The position numbers were made by a program, and so were the translations under genes. The notes under the pieces are model-generated. The model did no database searches, was not told the DNA's origin, and worked only from the letters and a program-made list of their open reading frames with translations. Shown here in pieces: positions 48,164-57,479 of a stretch of 64,000 bases of DNA. The stretch comes from Mesorhizobium muleiense. GTDB taxonomy: Bacteria > Pseudomonadota > Alphaproteobacteria > Rhizobiales > Rhizobiaceae. The DNA lies in contig NZ_FNEE01000011.1 in the NCBI RefSeq assembly GCF_900099905.1, forward strand, positions 69,951 to 133,950, read 5' to 3'. Within the stretch, counting starts at the first letter, position 1, and every line of letters starts with the position of its first letter.

Positions 48164-49630
48164 CTATTCGATGATGAAGCCGAGACCGCCCTGGGCGCTT
48201 GGCGCGCCCGCACGGATAGCAGCGCGGTCTCGCGGGGGACTTGCCACGGAATTCGTCGGAGCGCCCCCTCCGTTCAAAGCCGGTGCCGCCCGCTCCGTAG
48301 GTGCGCTCATCTGGTTTGGGTTGGAGCCTGGTCTTACAATGTAAGGCGTAACTAGAATGACCAGTTCTGACTCCTCTTTTTGAAACGAGGACGAGCGAAA
48401 AAGCGGTCCCAGGATCGGCATTTCTCCGAGCCAGGGAAAGGCCCTGACATCATTGTTGACGTTCCGCCTGATTAGACCGCCGATTGCGAAGCTCTGCCCA
48501 CTGGCGAGTTCGACGACCGTATCGGCTCGGCGCGTGGAAACTGCCGGCACGGAAATTCCGTTGATTTGCACGGCACCTTGCGTCGACAGTTCACTGACTT
48601 CGGGCGTTACGTGAATGTTGATTTGATTGTTGCTGAGAACTGTCGGCACAAATTCCAGACTGACGCCGAAGTGACGGAATTCAACCGATACCTGCCTGTT
48701 TTCCTGCAGGACAGGAATGGGAAATTCGCCGCCAGCTAGAAAGCTGGCTTTTTCACCCGACATAGCGGTGAGGTTCGGCTCAGCCAGGACGGAAGCTATA
48801 TGCTCCTTGGCGAGCGCGTCGAGAACCGCGCTGACGTTGACGACACCGTTGTCGAATCCGATTTCTGCTGTACCGCCACCCTGGGTTGAACCAGATCCAG
48901 CGCTTGCACCGCTTCCGCTTAGAACGCCCACTTTGAAATTGCCGATTTGACCGAAGGCGGACAGGTTGACGCCAAGTGACTTCATGGCGCTGCGTGAGAC
49001 TTCGGCTACGCGCACGCTGAGGTTAACTTGCAGGGATCCAGCGACCTTGATGTTGTTGACGACTTGCGCTCCGTCGCCCAGATATTGCTCAGTGACTCTT
49101 TTTGCGGTGTCGGCGACCTCTGCGTCGGGCGCCGTCCCGCTAAGGATTGCGCCGCGCGGCGTATAGTTGACGCGGATGGGATAGTCGCCGACCTGCTCCC
49201 GCAACATGGCGCGTAAATCCCCGATCGGTTGCGTGACAACGATACGCAATTCGGCGAGAGGCTCGCCGTTGCCGTCCAAGGCGAATAGGCTGGTCCGCCC
49301 CGATTTCTTGCCAAAGACGAAGATTGTTTTGCTCGATGGTGCCTGAAAATCCGCGATCGTCGGGTCAGCAACAAAGATGGTCGTGGCTGGCGCGGGCAGA
49401 TGAACGGTCTCCCCGAGCGAAGAGGAAAGGGTCAGCGTGGCATTGATGCTATTCGAAGCCGCACGCGGCGCGCCTTTGTCCTGCTTGTTTTGCGCCGCGA
49501 CACCAAGTGGGAAAGTCACAATAAGCGCGCAGAGGAGATGGCCCAGGTAACGGGGCACTGCAGGTCTCGGAACCTTGATGGCGATCGCCCGCCAATTGAG
49601 CGCAGGGCAAGGATGTTGAAGGATCAGCAA
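48164..49630 (-). CDS. rhcC2: RhcC2, secretin part of the rhizobial T3SS (Y4xJ-like)
   Basis: Up to 488 residues. N-terminal signal (LLCALIVTFPLGVAA), BON/N-type domains (PIRVNYTPRGAILSGTAPDAEVADTAKRVTE), then the secretin core VLAEPNLTAMSGEKASFLAGGEFPIPV and SGQSFAIGGLIRRNV. It forms the outer-membrane channel together with RhcC1/NolW; rhizobia split this protein in two. The start is uncertain: TTG 49630 after an AAGAAG site, or an internal GTG giving MPRYLGHLLC. It follows ttsI by 26 bp, matching the y4xI-xJ-xK order of NGR234. Confidence 0.85.
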   Translation of the reverse strand: MLILQHPCPALNWRAIAIKVPRPAVPRYLGHLLCALIVTFPLGVAAQNKQDKGAPRAASNSINATLTLSSSLGETVHLPAPATTIFVADPTIADFQAPSSKTIFVFGKKSGRTSLFALDGNGEPLAELRIVVTQPIGDLRAMLREQVGDYPIRVNYTPRGAILSGTAPDAEVADTAKRVTEQYLGDGAQVVNNIKVAGSLQVNLSVRVAEVSRSAMKSLGVNLSAFGQIGNFKVGVLSGSGASAGSGSTQGGGTAEIGFDNGVVNVSAVLDALAKEHIASVLAEPNLTAMSGEKASFLAGGEFPIPVLQENRQVSVEFRHFGVSLEFVPTVLSNNQINIHVTPEVSELSTQGAVQINGISVPAVSTRRADTVVELASGQSFAIGGLIRRNVNNDVRAFPWLGEMPILGPLFRSSSFQKEESELVILVTPYIVRPGSNPNQMSAPTERAAPALNGGGAPTNSVASPPRDRAAIRAGAPSAQGGLGFIIE

Positions 49631-49656
49631 AATAGATCTTCTTTCGATTCGACAAA

Positions 49657-50343
49657 CTATGCGGATGACGCGTCAGTCAATTCTAGAATGTAGCCAATGC
49701 CACGGATGGTCTTGATCCGTGGCGTTGCACCTGATCTGGTCAGATGTCCACGTAAACGATAGATTCCGACTTCAAGCGCGTTGGCAGACACGTCGTCGTT
49801 GAACGAATAGAGGTGATCTTCCAACTGCGCACGGGGCACGATGCGGCCTGCCCGGTTAAGCAGATGCTCTAGAATACAGAGTTCGCGACGTGCGATCATC
49901 ATTGGGTGCCCAGCAACGAAAACCTGCCGGGCGACCGGATCGAAGTTGAGATTGCCAAATACGAGCCTCAGGTCGGTCATCTGTGACGCCCGGCGCAGAA
50001 TGGCTCTCATTCTGGCGATAAGCTCATCGGTAGAGACGGGTTTGAGCAGAAAGTCGTCCGCACCACCGTTGAAGATCGCAATTCGCTTATCGAGATCGTT
50101 AAGGCTGCTCATAATGACGGCAGGAACTGAATGCCCGTGGGTCCTCAACTGCCTCAGCCAACCCAAGCCATCGCCATCTGGCAGAGCCAATTCCAGCAGG
50201 AGAATTTCATAGCTGGCGCAAGAAAATGCACTCGAGGCCAGTTCCAGAGTACCAACGACATCAACGACGAAGCCGCCATCCCCGAGCGCAAGTCGCATGG
50301 CGCGCGCAAGATCCGCATGATGATCCACGAGCAGCGTTCGCAT
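49657..50343 (-). CDS. ttsI: TtsI, response-regulator-like activator of type III secretion
   Basis: A 228-residue OmpR-type protein: receiver domain (LLVDHHADLARAMRLALGDG, FLLKPVSTDELIARMRAILRR) and winged-helix domain (ARRELCILEHLLNRAGRIVPRAQLEDHLY, TIRGIGYIL). The phosphoacceptor Asp is replaced by Glu51 (LLLELALPDGDG), and one of the N-terminal acidic residues is His, as expected for TtsI, which works without a cognate kinase. It binds tts boxes. ATG 50343 gives the family length; the longer frame to 50487 is not homologous. A nod box and a tts-like box lie 280-355 bp upstream. Confidence 0.92.
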   Translation of the reverse strand: MRTLLVDHHADLARAMRLALGDGGFVVDVVGTLELASSAFSCASYEILLLELALPDGDGLGWLRQLRTHGHSVPAVIMSSLNDLDKRIAIFNGGADDFLLKPVSTDELIARMRAILRRASQMTDLRLVFGNLNFDPVARQVFVAGHPMMIARRELCILEHLLNRAGRIVPRAQLEDHLYSFNDDVSANALEVGIYRLRGHLTRSGATPRIKTIRGIGYILELTDASSA

Positions 50344-50623
50344 TTCATCTCCTATCGAAGAGAGACGCGTCACCGGCGGCCATCTGATCGGAGCACACGG
50401 CGCACAACTCGTCGCATCTCTCGGAACAGGTCCGAGTTGGAGGGACATGCAAGTCGCTCGGTGGCAATAGGCGCGGGTGAGGACCAACTGACGGGCTCAA
50501 ATACGCCGGTCGGCGAACCCACGACGCCAGCAACCCGCGTGCGATTTCTCGTTGCATCATCTCTCCTACGTGCAGCCCCTGCGCTCGCAAGGCAGCGTCG
50601 CGGCCCAGAGCCCGATTCCCACA
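50344..50623. other. ttsI leader region
   Basis: About 280 bp of transcribed but apparently untranslated DNA between the nod/tts boxes and the ttsI start. No riboswitch-like structure was recognised by eye. Confidence 0.4.
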
Positions 50624-50653
50624 GAGGGTAGGGTTAGCTTTCGAGAAACTGAT
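50624..50653 (-). promoter_or_regulatory. tts-like box upstream of ttsI
   Basis: The minus strand reads ATCAGTTTCTCGAAAGCTAA then CCCTACCCTC; the TCGAAAGCT core is perfect and the 5' half differs by two bases. It overlaps the last 3 bases of the nod box. Confidence 0.7.
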
Positions 50654-50697
50654 TGAACAAATCGATTATTTGGATCGAATGCATCCACGGTATGGAT
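50651..50697 (-). promoter_or_regulatory. nod box (NodD site) driving ttsI
   Basis: A 47-bp match on the minus strand: ATCCAT at the start, GTGGATG, then ATCCAAATAATCGATTT and AATC at the end, with all blocks at consensus spacing. Transcription would run to ttsI with a leader of about 280 nt, linking flavonoid sensing to type III secretion. Confidence 0.88.
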
Positions 50698-50939
50698 GCA
50701 GCGCCGCATCTTCAACGACTGCGGCTTCCTGATGGATTGTTGTGTCTGTCGTGCTCTGCTATTTCGCTGTCCTTCAAGGCTGGCGAGTCTGGTGGAACCT
50801 GCGCGTCATTGGCTGTGGTAGCTTGATGCTCAAAAATGGAGCGCCCCGCGGAAAGCCGCTCTCAGATTTCCAAAAAGCCTTGCTGGTCCAAAAGAGCACT
50901 TCGCATCTCGACACCAAAATGGGCGAGGAAAACTGACGT

Positions 50940-51628
50940 CTGACAGGGATGTGTATGCAACAGCCGATTTGCGGCACCAGGAAACGACCGCGTTCAGGCT
51001 GGAGATCGACGACCAACGGCTCCTCGATTTCCGCATTCAGGCCACGACGATCGACCGCTTTCCAAGCTCTTCCTGTGCGGGCGGATGCCGGCAAACAGCA
51101 GCACAGGGTCAGGGAAACCGCGAGCGGGCCTGCTTGATCGCCATGATCACATTGCCGCTGTTGCGCGTGCGGACCGGAATGCATTCGGTCCAGCCGGTGG
51201 CAATTTCGGTCAGCACCATCGTCTGCACGAAGCTCCCCGACCAAGACGTGCCCGAATGCGCTCAACAAAGCCGGGCGGCGGATCTTTCCAATCGCCGAGG
51301 TGCGGGCTTGCACCGAGCGGCGAACTGCCGAACTCATTCCTGCCCGGCGGCGCTGGCCGCCGCGAGCGACGATGCGGACCTCAGCCGCTCCGAAGCCTCC
51401 CACAACACGATGAGCGCCTCGCGGACATCGCTGCCGTAACAGCGGCTGCGGCTCTTGCTCGCAGACGGCCTCTGCTCACGACGGTTCATAAGACGGATCG
51501 CGCGCGCTTGCGATAATAGCCGATTACCGCCCCGAACTCATTCAGAATGCGCCGCTTGTCAACGCCGCGATAACGCTCCACGATCGCCGCTTCAGTTCCG
51601 ACCGTGTCGCCATGCTGAGCCGCGCCAT
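50940..51628 (-). pseudogene. Degenerate integrase-core transposase (IS remnant)
   Basis: Starts MARLSMATRSEL at ATG 51628, then in shifted frames AAIVERYRGVDKRRILNEFGAVIGYYRK, EALIVLWEAS and TEIATGWTECIPVRTRNSGNVIMAIKQARSRFP, which belong to one rve-type (DDE) transposase common in rhizobia. Several frameshifts, stops and a large internal deletion leave no enzyme. It separates the ttsI locus from tdh. Confidence 0.7.
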
Positions 51629-52019
51629 ACTTCCCCCGAACCGGAATGGCACGACCTGTCCAATGCGGCTCGTTGCCTTCGTTAATTCGCTGACCGGAAA
51701 GGTACCGGAAGTCGTCTAACGCATCTTACCCGCTGAAACGGCGGCAACACCTCGACCTCAATCGCAGATCTTAGGAAATAGACGATCGCGTGGGGGCCTG
51801 TGAGCATCCGTTCACCGGATTTCCGTCATCGGCTGAGGCGAATTGCCACCATCGACCGTTATCGGATGGGCCGCGATACGTCGCCGTATCATGATTAGGG
51901 GGCGCACCTAGCGGAGCCATAGCTCTCCACCCAGCCATGTTCCCCTCGTTGGAAGATGTCCGGCGGACCAGAGGGGTGCTGTCCCGTCAGCTTTTCCTGA
52001 AGAGCGGCCAAGGCAATCC
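51629..52019. other. Gap between the IS remnant and tdh
   Basis: About 390 bp, including the outer flank of the dead IS. No gene, terminator hairpin or promoter stands out. Confidence 0.4.
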
Positions 52020-53054
52020 CTACCAATCCATCACCACCTTCCCCGAATTGCCGCTCTTCATCGCCTCGAAACCGTCGAGGTAGTCATCGACCCCGATGCG
52101 GTGTGTGATCAGGCCCGACACGTCGAGAGGACCCTGCACCAGCGCGATCATCTTGTACCAGGTCTCGAACATCTCGCGGCCGTAGATGCCCTTGAGATGC
52201 AGCATCTTGAAGATGACCTTGTTCCAGTCGATCTCGAAGCCGGTCGGCGCAATGCCCAGAATGGCGATCTTGCCGCCATTGTTCATGGTATCGATCATGT
52301 CGCGGAAGGCGGGGGCTGCGCCCGACATTTCGAGGCCGACGTCAAACCCCTCGGTCATGCCGAGCGCCGGCATGACGTCGCGCAGCTTTTCCTTCGAGGC
52401 GTCGACGACATGCTGGACGCCGAGCTTTTTCGCCAGTGCCAGCCGCACCGGGTTGATGTCAGTGATGACCACTTTGCGCGCACCGACGCATTGGGCGACG
52501 AGCGCGCCCATGATGCCGATCGGCCCGGCGCCAGTCACCAGCACGTCCTCGCCGACCAGATCGAAGGACAATGCGGTGTGGACGGCATTGCCCAAGGGAT
52601 CGAAGATCGCGGCAATCTCATCGGGCACATCGTCGGGGATCGGCACGACATTGTGCTGCGGGATCGCCAGATACTCGCCGAACGCGCCCGGACGGTTGAC
52701 GCCGACGCCGAGTGTGTTGCGGCACAGATGCCCTCGCCCGGCGCGACAGTTGCGGCAATGGCCGCAGACGATGTGGCCTTCGCCCGATACACGCTGGCCG
52801 ACCTTGTATTCGGTGACCGCTGCGCCGAAATCGGCAACGGTGCCGACGAATTCATGGCCCGTCACCATCGGCACCGGCACCGTCTTCTGCGCCCACTGGT
52901 CCCAATTGTAGATGTGCACGTCGGTGCCGCAGATCGCCGTCTTCTTGATCTTGATCAGCACGTCGTTGGGGCCGATTTCCGGCACCGGCACCTCTTCCAT
53001 CCAGATGCCCGGTTCGGCCTTGGCCTTCACAAGCGCCTTCATCATGTTCGACAT
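52020..53054 (-). CDS. tdh: L-threonine 3-dehydrogenase
   Basis: A 344-residue zinc alcohol-dehydrogenase-family enzyme oxidising threonine to 2-amino-3-ketobutyrate, a source of glycine. Catalytic zinc: AICGTDVHIYNWDQW and TGHEFVG. Structural zinc: CGHCRNCRAGRGHLC. NAD site: VTGAGPIGIMGALVAQ. ATG 53054 gives the usual length; extra codons to 53120 are unlike Tdh. Last gene of the methyl/one-carbon operon; glycine output would feed GlyA. Confidence 0.93.
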   Translation of the reverse strand: MSNMMKALVKAKAEPGIWMEEVPVPEIGPNDVLIKIKKTAICGTDVHIYNWDQWAQKTVPVPMVTGHEFVGTVADFGAAVTEYKVGQRVSGEGHIVCGHCRNCRAGRGHLCRNTLGVGVNRPGAFGEYLAIPQHNVVPIPDDVPDEIAAIFDPLGNAVHTALSFDLVGEDVLVTGAGPIGIMGALVAQCVGARKVVITDINPVRLALAKKLGVQHVVDASKEKLRDVMPALGMTEGFDVGLEMSGAAPAFRDMIDTMNNGGKIAILGIAPTGFEIDWNKVIFKMLHLKGIYGREMFETWYKMIALVQGPLDVSGLITHRIGVDDYLDGFEAMKSGNSGKVVMDW

Positions 53055-53119
53055 CAGGATTTCCCTATTCCGTGATTGCGCTTCTGGCGAGATAGCCTGC
53101 ACAACGGGAAGGTAGGCCA

Positions 53120-54214
53120 CTAACTCGTTTGAACGTCCGGAATGGTCAGCCCCGCCTGCTCGGCCTCGCGGCGCAAATTCTGACGGGGCCTGGGGCCGAT
53201 CTGCTGGATCACCAATCCGGCTGCCAGTGAGCCAAGGTCGCCGCAGGTCTGCAAGTCACGGCCTTGCGTGTAGCCATGCAGGAAGCCGGCGGCATAGAGA
53301 TCGCCGGCGCCCGTCGTGTCGATCAGCTCCTTGATGGCGGTCGCCTTGATCACCACGGTCTCGTCGCCGCGCACGATCACCGAGCCTTTTTCCGATCGGG
53401 TCACGGCGGCGATGCGGCAATCCTTGCGAATCTGCGCCAGCGCTTCGTCGAACGACGCCGTCTGGTAAAGCGATTTGATCTCGTGGCTGTTGGCAAAGAC
53501 GATGTCGACGGTACCCGAACGCATCAGCTCGAGGAACTCGTCGCGGTAGCGGTCGACGCAGAACGAATCCGACAGGGTCATCGACACTTCGCGGCCTGCC
53601 GCGTGCGCCAGCATCGCCGTCTGGCGGATTGCTTCCTTGGCGCGCGGCGGATCCCACAGATAGCCTTCGAAATAGGTGACCTTGGCGCCAGAGGCCTTGT
53701 CCGCCTCGACATCCTCAGGCCCGAGCTCGACGCAGGCGCCGAGATAGGTGTTCATCGAGCGCTCGCCGTCGGGCGTGACGAAGATCATCGAGCGCGCCGT
53801 CGGCGGTTCACCCTTGAGCGGCGTGGTGTCGAAGGCGACGCCTTGCGCATGGATGTCGTGGGCGTAGATTTCGCCCAGCGCATCGTTGGAGACCTTGCCG
53901 AAGAAGGCGGCGCGGCCGCCAAAGCTGGCGACGCCGGCCGCCGTGTTGCCGGCGCTGCCGCCGGAGGCCTCGATCGCCGGACCCATGCGGCTGTAGAGCA
54001 GCTCGGCGCGCCTTGTGTCGATGAGGTTCATCGCTCCCTTGATGATGCCGTTGGTCTCGAGGAATGCCTCGTCGCACTGGGCGATGATGTCGACAATGGC
54101 ATTACCGATGCAGAGCACGTCATAATCCGCATCAAAATCTCCGCCAAAAACCCGAGCCGGCTTCTTGCCATGCCGGCCGGGCGTGGTCTCGCGAGTTGAA
54201 ATGGGTTGCCGCAT
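53120..54214 (-). CDS. Adenosine kinase (PfkB family)
   Basis: A 364-residue ribokinase-fold enzyme: YDVLCIGNAIVDIIAQCD, GGSAGNTAAGVASFGG and the PfkB signature DTTGAGDLYAAGF with the catalytic Asp. It phosphorylates adenosine, pulling S-adenosylhomocysteine hydrolysis forward after methylation. The chosen ATG 54214 gives about 25 extra N-terminal residues compared with usual adenosine kinases; no later ATG fits. It starts 19 bp after metK. Confidence 0.88.
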   Translation of the reverse strand: MRQPISTRETTPGRHGKKPARVFGGDFDADYDVLCIGNAIVDIIAQCDEAFLETNGIIKGAMNLIDTRRAELLYSRMGPAIEASGGSAGNTAAGVASFGGRAAFFGKVSNDALGEIYAHDIHAQGVAFDTTPLKGEPPTARSMIFVTPDGERSMNTYLGACVELGPEDVEADKASGAKVTYFEGYLWDPPRAKEAIRQTAMLAHAAGREVSMTLSDSFCVDRYRDEFLELMRSGTVDIVFANSHEIKSLYQTASFDEALAQIRKDCRIAAVTRSEKGSVIVRGDETVVIKATAIKELIDTTGAGDLYAAGFLHGYTQGRDLQTCGDLGSLAAGLVIQQIGPRPRQNLRREAEQAGLTIPDVQTS

Positions 54215-54233
54215 GCGCTTGATCCAGCCGCCC

Positions 54234-55409
54234 TCACGCAGCTGCCGGTCCTGCTTCACGCAGCAAATCGTCAGCTTTGTCCGTCTTCTCCCAGGTGAAC
54301 TCAGGCTCTTCACGCCCGAAGTGTCCGTATGTCGCCGTCTTGCGGTATATCGGGCGTAAGAGATCAAGCATCTTGATGATGCCTTTCGGTCGGAGATTGA
54401 AAACCTCGAGAACAAGGCGCTCGATCCTTTTTTCCTCGATCCTTGCGGTTCCGAAAGTATTGACCATGACAGAAACCGGACTGGCCACGCCGATCGCGTA
54501 GGCAAGCTGAACCTCGCAGACCTCCGCAAGGCCGCTGGCAACGATGTTCTTCGCGACATACCGGGCGGCATAGGCCGCCGAGCGGTCAACCTTGGATGGG
54601 TCCTTGCCCGAAAAGGCACCGCCGCCGTGACGCCCGGTCCCACCGTAGGAATCGACGATGATCTTCCGTCCTGTGAGGCCGCAGTCGCCGGCAGGCCCAC
54701 CGACCACGAACCGCCCTGTTGGGTTGACCAGAAATCTGATCCCCGAAGTATCCAGGTGGGCCGGCAGGACCGGTTTTATGATCTCCTCAATGACGCCTTC
54801 GCGGACCGTGGCTTGTGAGACCGCTTCGTCATGCTGCGTCGACAGGACTATGGTATCCAGCGCCACCGGGCGGAGCCCTTCGTAGCGTACGGACACTTGA
54901 GATTTCACGTCCGGACGCAGCCAGCCAAGCTGTCCCGCTTTCCGGACCTCGGCCTGTCTTTTCGTCAAATGGTGAGCGAGTTGGATCGGCAGGGGCATCA
55001 ATGTATCCGTCTCGTTGCATGCGAATCCAAACATGATGCCCTGATCCCCTGCCCCCTGCCCGAGATCCTGCCCTCGTCCTTCATCAACGCCCTGGCTTAT
55101 GTCGGGCGACTGCTCGGTGAGGGCCAGAACGACGGCGCAACGTCGACCATCAAAGCCAATCGCATCATCGTCGTAGCCAATATCGAGTATCGTATCGCGG
55201 GCGACTTGGCTGTAATCGATGTGGGCATGGCTGGTGATCTCGCCAGCCACAACGACCATCCCCGTCTTCACCAACACTTCACAGGCGACGCGCGCCTTCG
55301 GATCGGTGCGCAGGACCGCATCGAGAATGGCATCGGAGATGTTGTCTGCCATCTTATCGGGGTGTCCCGCGCCGACGGATTCGGAAGAGAACACGAACTG
55401 CCTGGTCAT
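54234..55409 (-). CDS. metK: S-adenosylmethionine synthetase MetK
   Basis: A 391-residue enzyme making SAM from methionine and ATP: FSSESVGAGHPDKMADNISDAILD, GAGDQGIMFGFA and GGGAFSGKDPSKVDRSAAY. Full length, ending GHFGREEPEFTWEKTD. Third gene of the operon. Accessory-region codon use and a second housekeeping copy elsewhere are likely, since metK is essential in the chromosome. Confidence 0.95.
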   Translation of the reverse strand: MTRQFVFSSESVGAGHPDKMADNISDAILDAVLRTDPKARVACEVLVKTGMVVVAGEITSHAHIDYSQVARDTILDIGYDDDAIGFDGRRCAVVLALTEQSPDISQGVDEGRGQDLGQGAGDQGIMFGFACNETDTLMPLPIQLAHHLTKRQAEVRKAGQLGWLRPDVKSQVSVRYEGLRPVALDTIVLSTQHDEAVSQATVREGVIEEIIKPVLPAHLDTSGIRFLVNPTGRFVVGGPAGDCGLTGRKIIVDSYGGTGRHGGGAFSGKDPSKVDRSAAYAARYVAKNIVASGLAEVCEVQLAYAIGVASPVSVMVNTFGTARIEEKRIERLVLEVFNLRPKGIIKMLDLLRPIYRKTATYGHFGREEPEFTWEKTDKADDLLREAGPAAA

Positions 55410-55466
55410 AAAAATGCCCTCGCTTCAAGTGCTGGAGTTAGTGAGGAGTTTCTGGATTGGGGTGGC

Positions 55467-56804
55467 TTATCTGTCGGGGATGCCGGGAACATCGAACGCA
55501 GTGCAGAAGTCGGCAACGTCTCTTCGTACGCTCGCATGAACTTCCTGGTCATCGGGCTGGCGGCAGACCGAGTCGATGAAAGCGGCGATCTGCACCATCT
55601 CCGTTTCGCGCATGCCCATGGACGTCACCGCTGGCGTCCCTAAGCGGATGCCGCTTGTCAGCGCCGGATGCCGCCGGTCGCCCGGGACCATATTGAAATT
55701 CGCAATGATGCCTGCACGCGATAAGCGCTCCGCATAGGCTTTGCCTGACAGCGGCCGGTCCCGAAGATCAAGGATCAGCATGTGATTGTCAGTGCCCCCG
55801 GTGACGAGTTCATAACCTCGCTCCAGAAGCGCCTGGGCCAGAGCCTTGGCGTTGTGGACGATCTGCTGACCGTAGACACGAAAGGACGAGTTCGCTGCTT
55901 CCTGCAAAGCGACGGCAAGCGCGGCGATAGTATTCATATGCGGTCCGCCTTGCAGAAGAGGGAACACGGCGCGGTCTATACGTTTGGCCAGATTGTGTTT
56001 GCTCTTCGGATGATGGAGGGGCTGATAACGGTCTTCATTCCTTGATAAAATGAAGCCACCCCGGGGACCGCGGATCGACTTGTGAGAGGTGCTGGTGACC
56101 ACATCGCAATGGGGCACGGGGTTCGGATGCACTCCTGCGACAACCAGGCCGCTGATGTGGGCGATGTCAGCCACCAGATACGAGTTCACCTCCGAAGCAA
56201 TTTCGGCCATTGCCGCGTAGTCAAAAATACGCGGATAAGCAGTTCCGCCGACCCAAATTAGCTTCGGGCGTTCCCGCTTGGCGGTCTCGCGCAAGTGGTC
56301 ATAGTCAATTTGCTGTGTCTTTTCGTGCAGCCTGTACGGGACGCGCTGATAATCGCTGCCGGAAAAATTGACGGACCAACCGTGAGTCAGATGGCCGCCT
56401 TCGGGTAAAGGCAAGCCCATCACTTTGTCACGGGGGCTCAAAAGCGCGCGATAGACAGCCTGGTTGGCTGGCGAGCCTGAATAAGGCTGGACGTTGGCGT
56501 GTTCACTGCCAAATAGCGCTTTCAGGCGCTCGATCGCGAGGGTCTCAAGCTCATCGACGATCTCGTTTCCGGCGTAGTAGCGCGCACCGGGGTATCCCTC
56601 GGCATACTTGTTGGTGAAAATCGACCCGGTCGCTTCCAACACCGCCGAGGAGGCAAAGTTCTCGGAGGCGATCAGTTTGAGAGTTGTCCGCTCCTGGCGC
56701 TCCTGTCTTAGAAGCAGTTCGCGAACGCGGGAGTCGACGGCGGCTAAGTGAGGCCGCCCGTAAGTGTCGGGCTGCGCGATGGCGCCGCCGGCGGAGTTAT
56801 CCAT
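55467..56804 (-). CDS. glyA: Serine hydroxymethyltransferase GlyA
   Basis: A 445-residue PLP enzyme interconverting serine and glycine and charging tetrahydrofolate with one-carbon units. Motifs: LKLIASENFASSAVLEATGS, NVQPYSGSPANQAVY and the PLP-lysine segment DVVTSTSHKSIRGPRGG. It supplies methyl groups used downstream of MetK. It starts 37 bp after the ArsR-type gene. Confidence 0.95.
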   Translation of the reverse strand: MDNSAGGAIAQPDTYGRPHLAAVDSRVRELLLRQERQERTTLKLIASENFASSAVLEATGSIFTNKYAEGYPGARYYAGNEIVDELETLAIERLKALFGSEHANVQPYSGSPANQAVYRALLSPRDKVMGLPLPEGGHLTHGWSVNFSGSDYQRVPYRLHEKTQQIDYDHLRETAKRERPKLIWVGGTAYPRIFDYAAMAEIASEVNSYLVADIAHISGLVVAGVHPNPVPHCDVVTSTSHKSIRGPRGGFILSRNEDRYQPLHHPKSKHNLAKRIDRAVFPLLQGGPHMNTIAALAVALQEAANSSFRVYGQQIVHNAKALAQALLERGYELVTGGTDNHMLILDLRDRPLSGKAYAERLSRAGIIANFNMVPGDRRHPALTSGIRLGTPAVTSMGMRETEMVQIAAFIDSVCRQPDDQEVHASVRRDVADFCTAFDVPGIPDR

Positions 56805-56841
56805 GGTAGTCGCGCTCCATTTGGACTGATCTATTTCACGA

Positions 56842-57186
56842 TCAAGCAGGCGGTCCCTTCAACCGCGCGTCTTGTATTGCTTCCAGGCGTTGTAGGTCTC
56901 TTTTATGATGACCATCATCGTGGGGCAGGAGATCGACCACCAATTGAGCCAGCCCGCCATCCTTGCCTCCTGCTTGCATATGGTACGAAGACTGCGGACG
57001 TTGTTCGTTGCAGCAAAGAAAGTTGGCTCTGACCAGCCGCCGGACGTGGCGTCGAACCTGCTCGCGAGGCAGACTGGTAATATCGGCCAGCTCGCCGACG
57101 GTTAGATCCGCATGCGCGCAAAGGCCCAGGATTCGAAGGCGATCAAGATGCGCTGCCGTCCTTACGCGATTTACCAGTGTCAACAT
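56842..57186 (-). CDS. ArsR-family regulator, first gene of the methyl-cycle operon
   Basis: A 114-residue winged-helix protein (LDRLRILGLCAHADLTVGELADI, LPREQVRRHVRRLVRANFL). It resembles the N-terminal half of rhizobial ArsR-methyltransferase fusion proteins found beside metF/metH, but ends just where the methyltransferase domain would begin (LEAIQDARLKGPPA). It lacks the metal-binding cysteine pair of ArsR. A role as SAM- or SAH-responsive regulator of glyA-metK is inferred from context (compare SahR); not proven. Confidence 0.75.
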   Translation of the reverse strand: MLTLVNRVRTAAHLDRLRILGLCAHADLTVGELADITSLPREQVRRHVRRLVRANFLCCNEQRPQSSYHMQAGGKDGGLAQLVVDLLPHDDGHHKRDLQRLEAIQDARLKGPPA

Positions 57187-57479
57187 TGGTTGGCATCAAC
57201 CCGGACGGGATGCAGCAAGCCGCTAGCCCTTCTATCCCCATCAATCCGCATGAGATCTCTTCTCGTCATTTGCTGTAAATCCGCTGGTATGGATGCTAAT
57301 GGAAGATGGATCACAGTCCTTTCTACGACTAAGACGCCAGATATTGGGGCTAATGTACCACCTGACAGGAGACTACGCTCACGAACATTATGTGAATTTT
57401 TTTTAACGTTGCTGAGAATCAAGGGTGAGGTTTGGCGAATGTCTCGCCGTCGACTGTCGAATCCTGCCCGACGGGATTA
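57187..57479. other. Promoter region of the methyl-cycle operon
   Basis: About 290 bp, relatively A+T-rich around 57385-57415 (a run of nine T). No SAM-II riboswitch pattern was recognised by eye. Confidence 0.4.

Noticed and set aside
54215..54700. N-terminal extension of the adenosine kinase frame
   Set aside because: It overlaps the conserved 3' end of metK in another frame.
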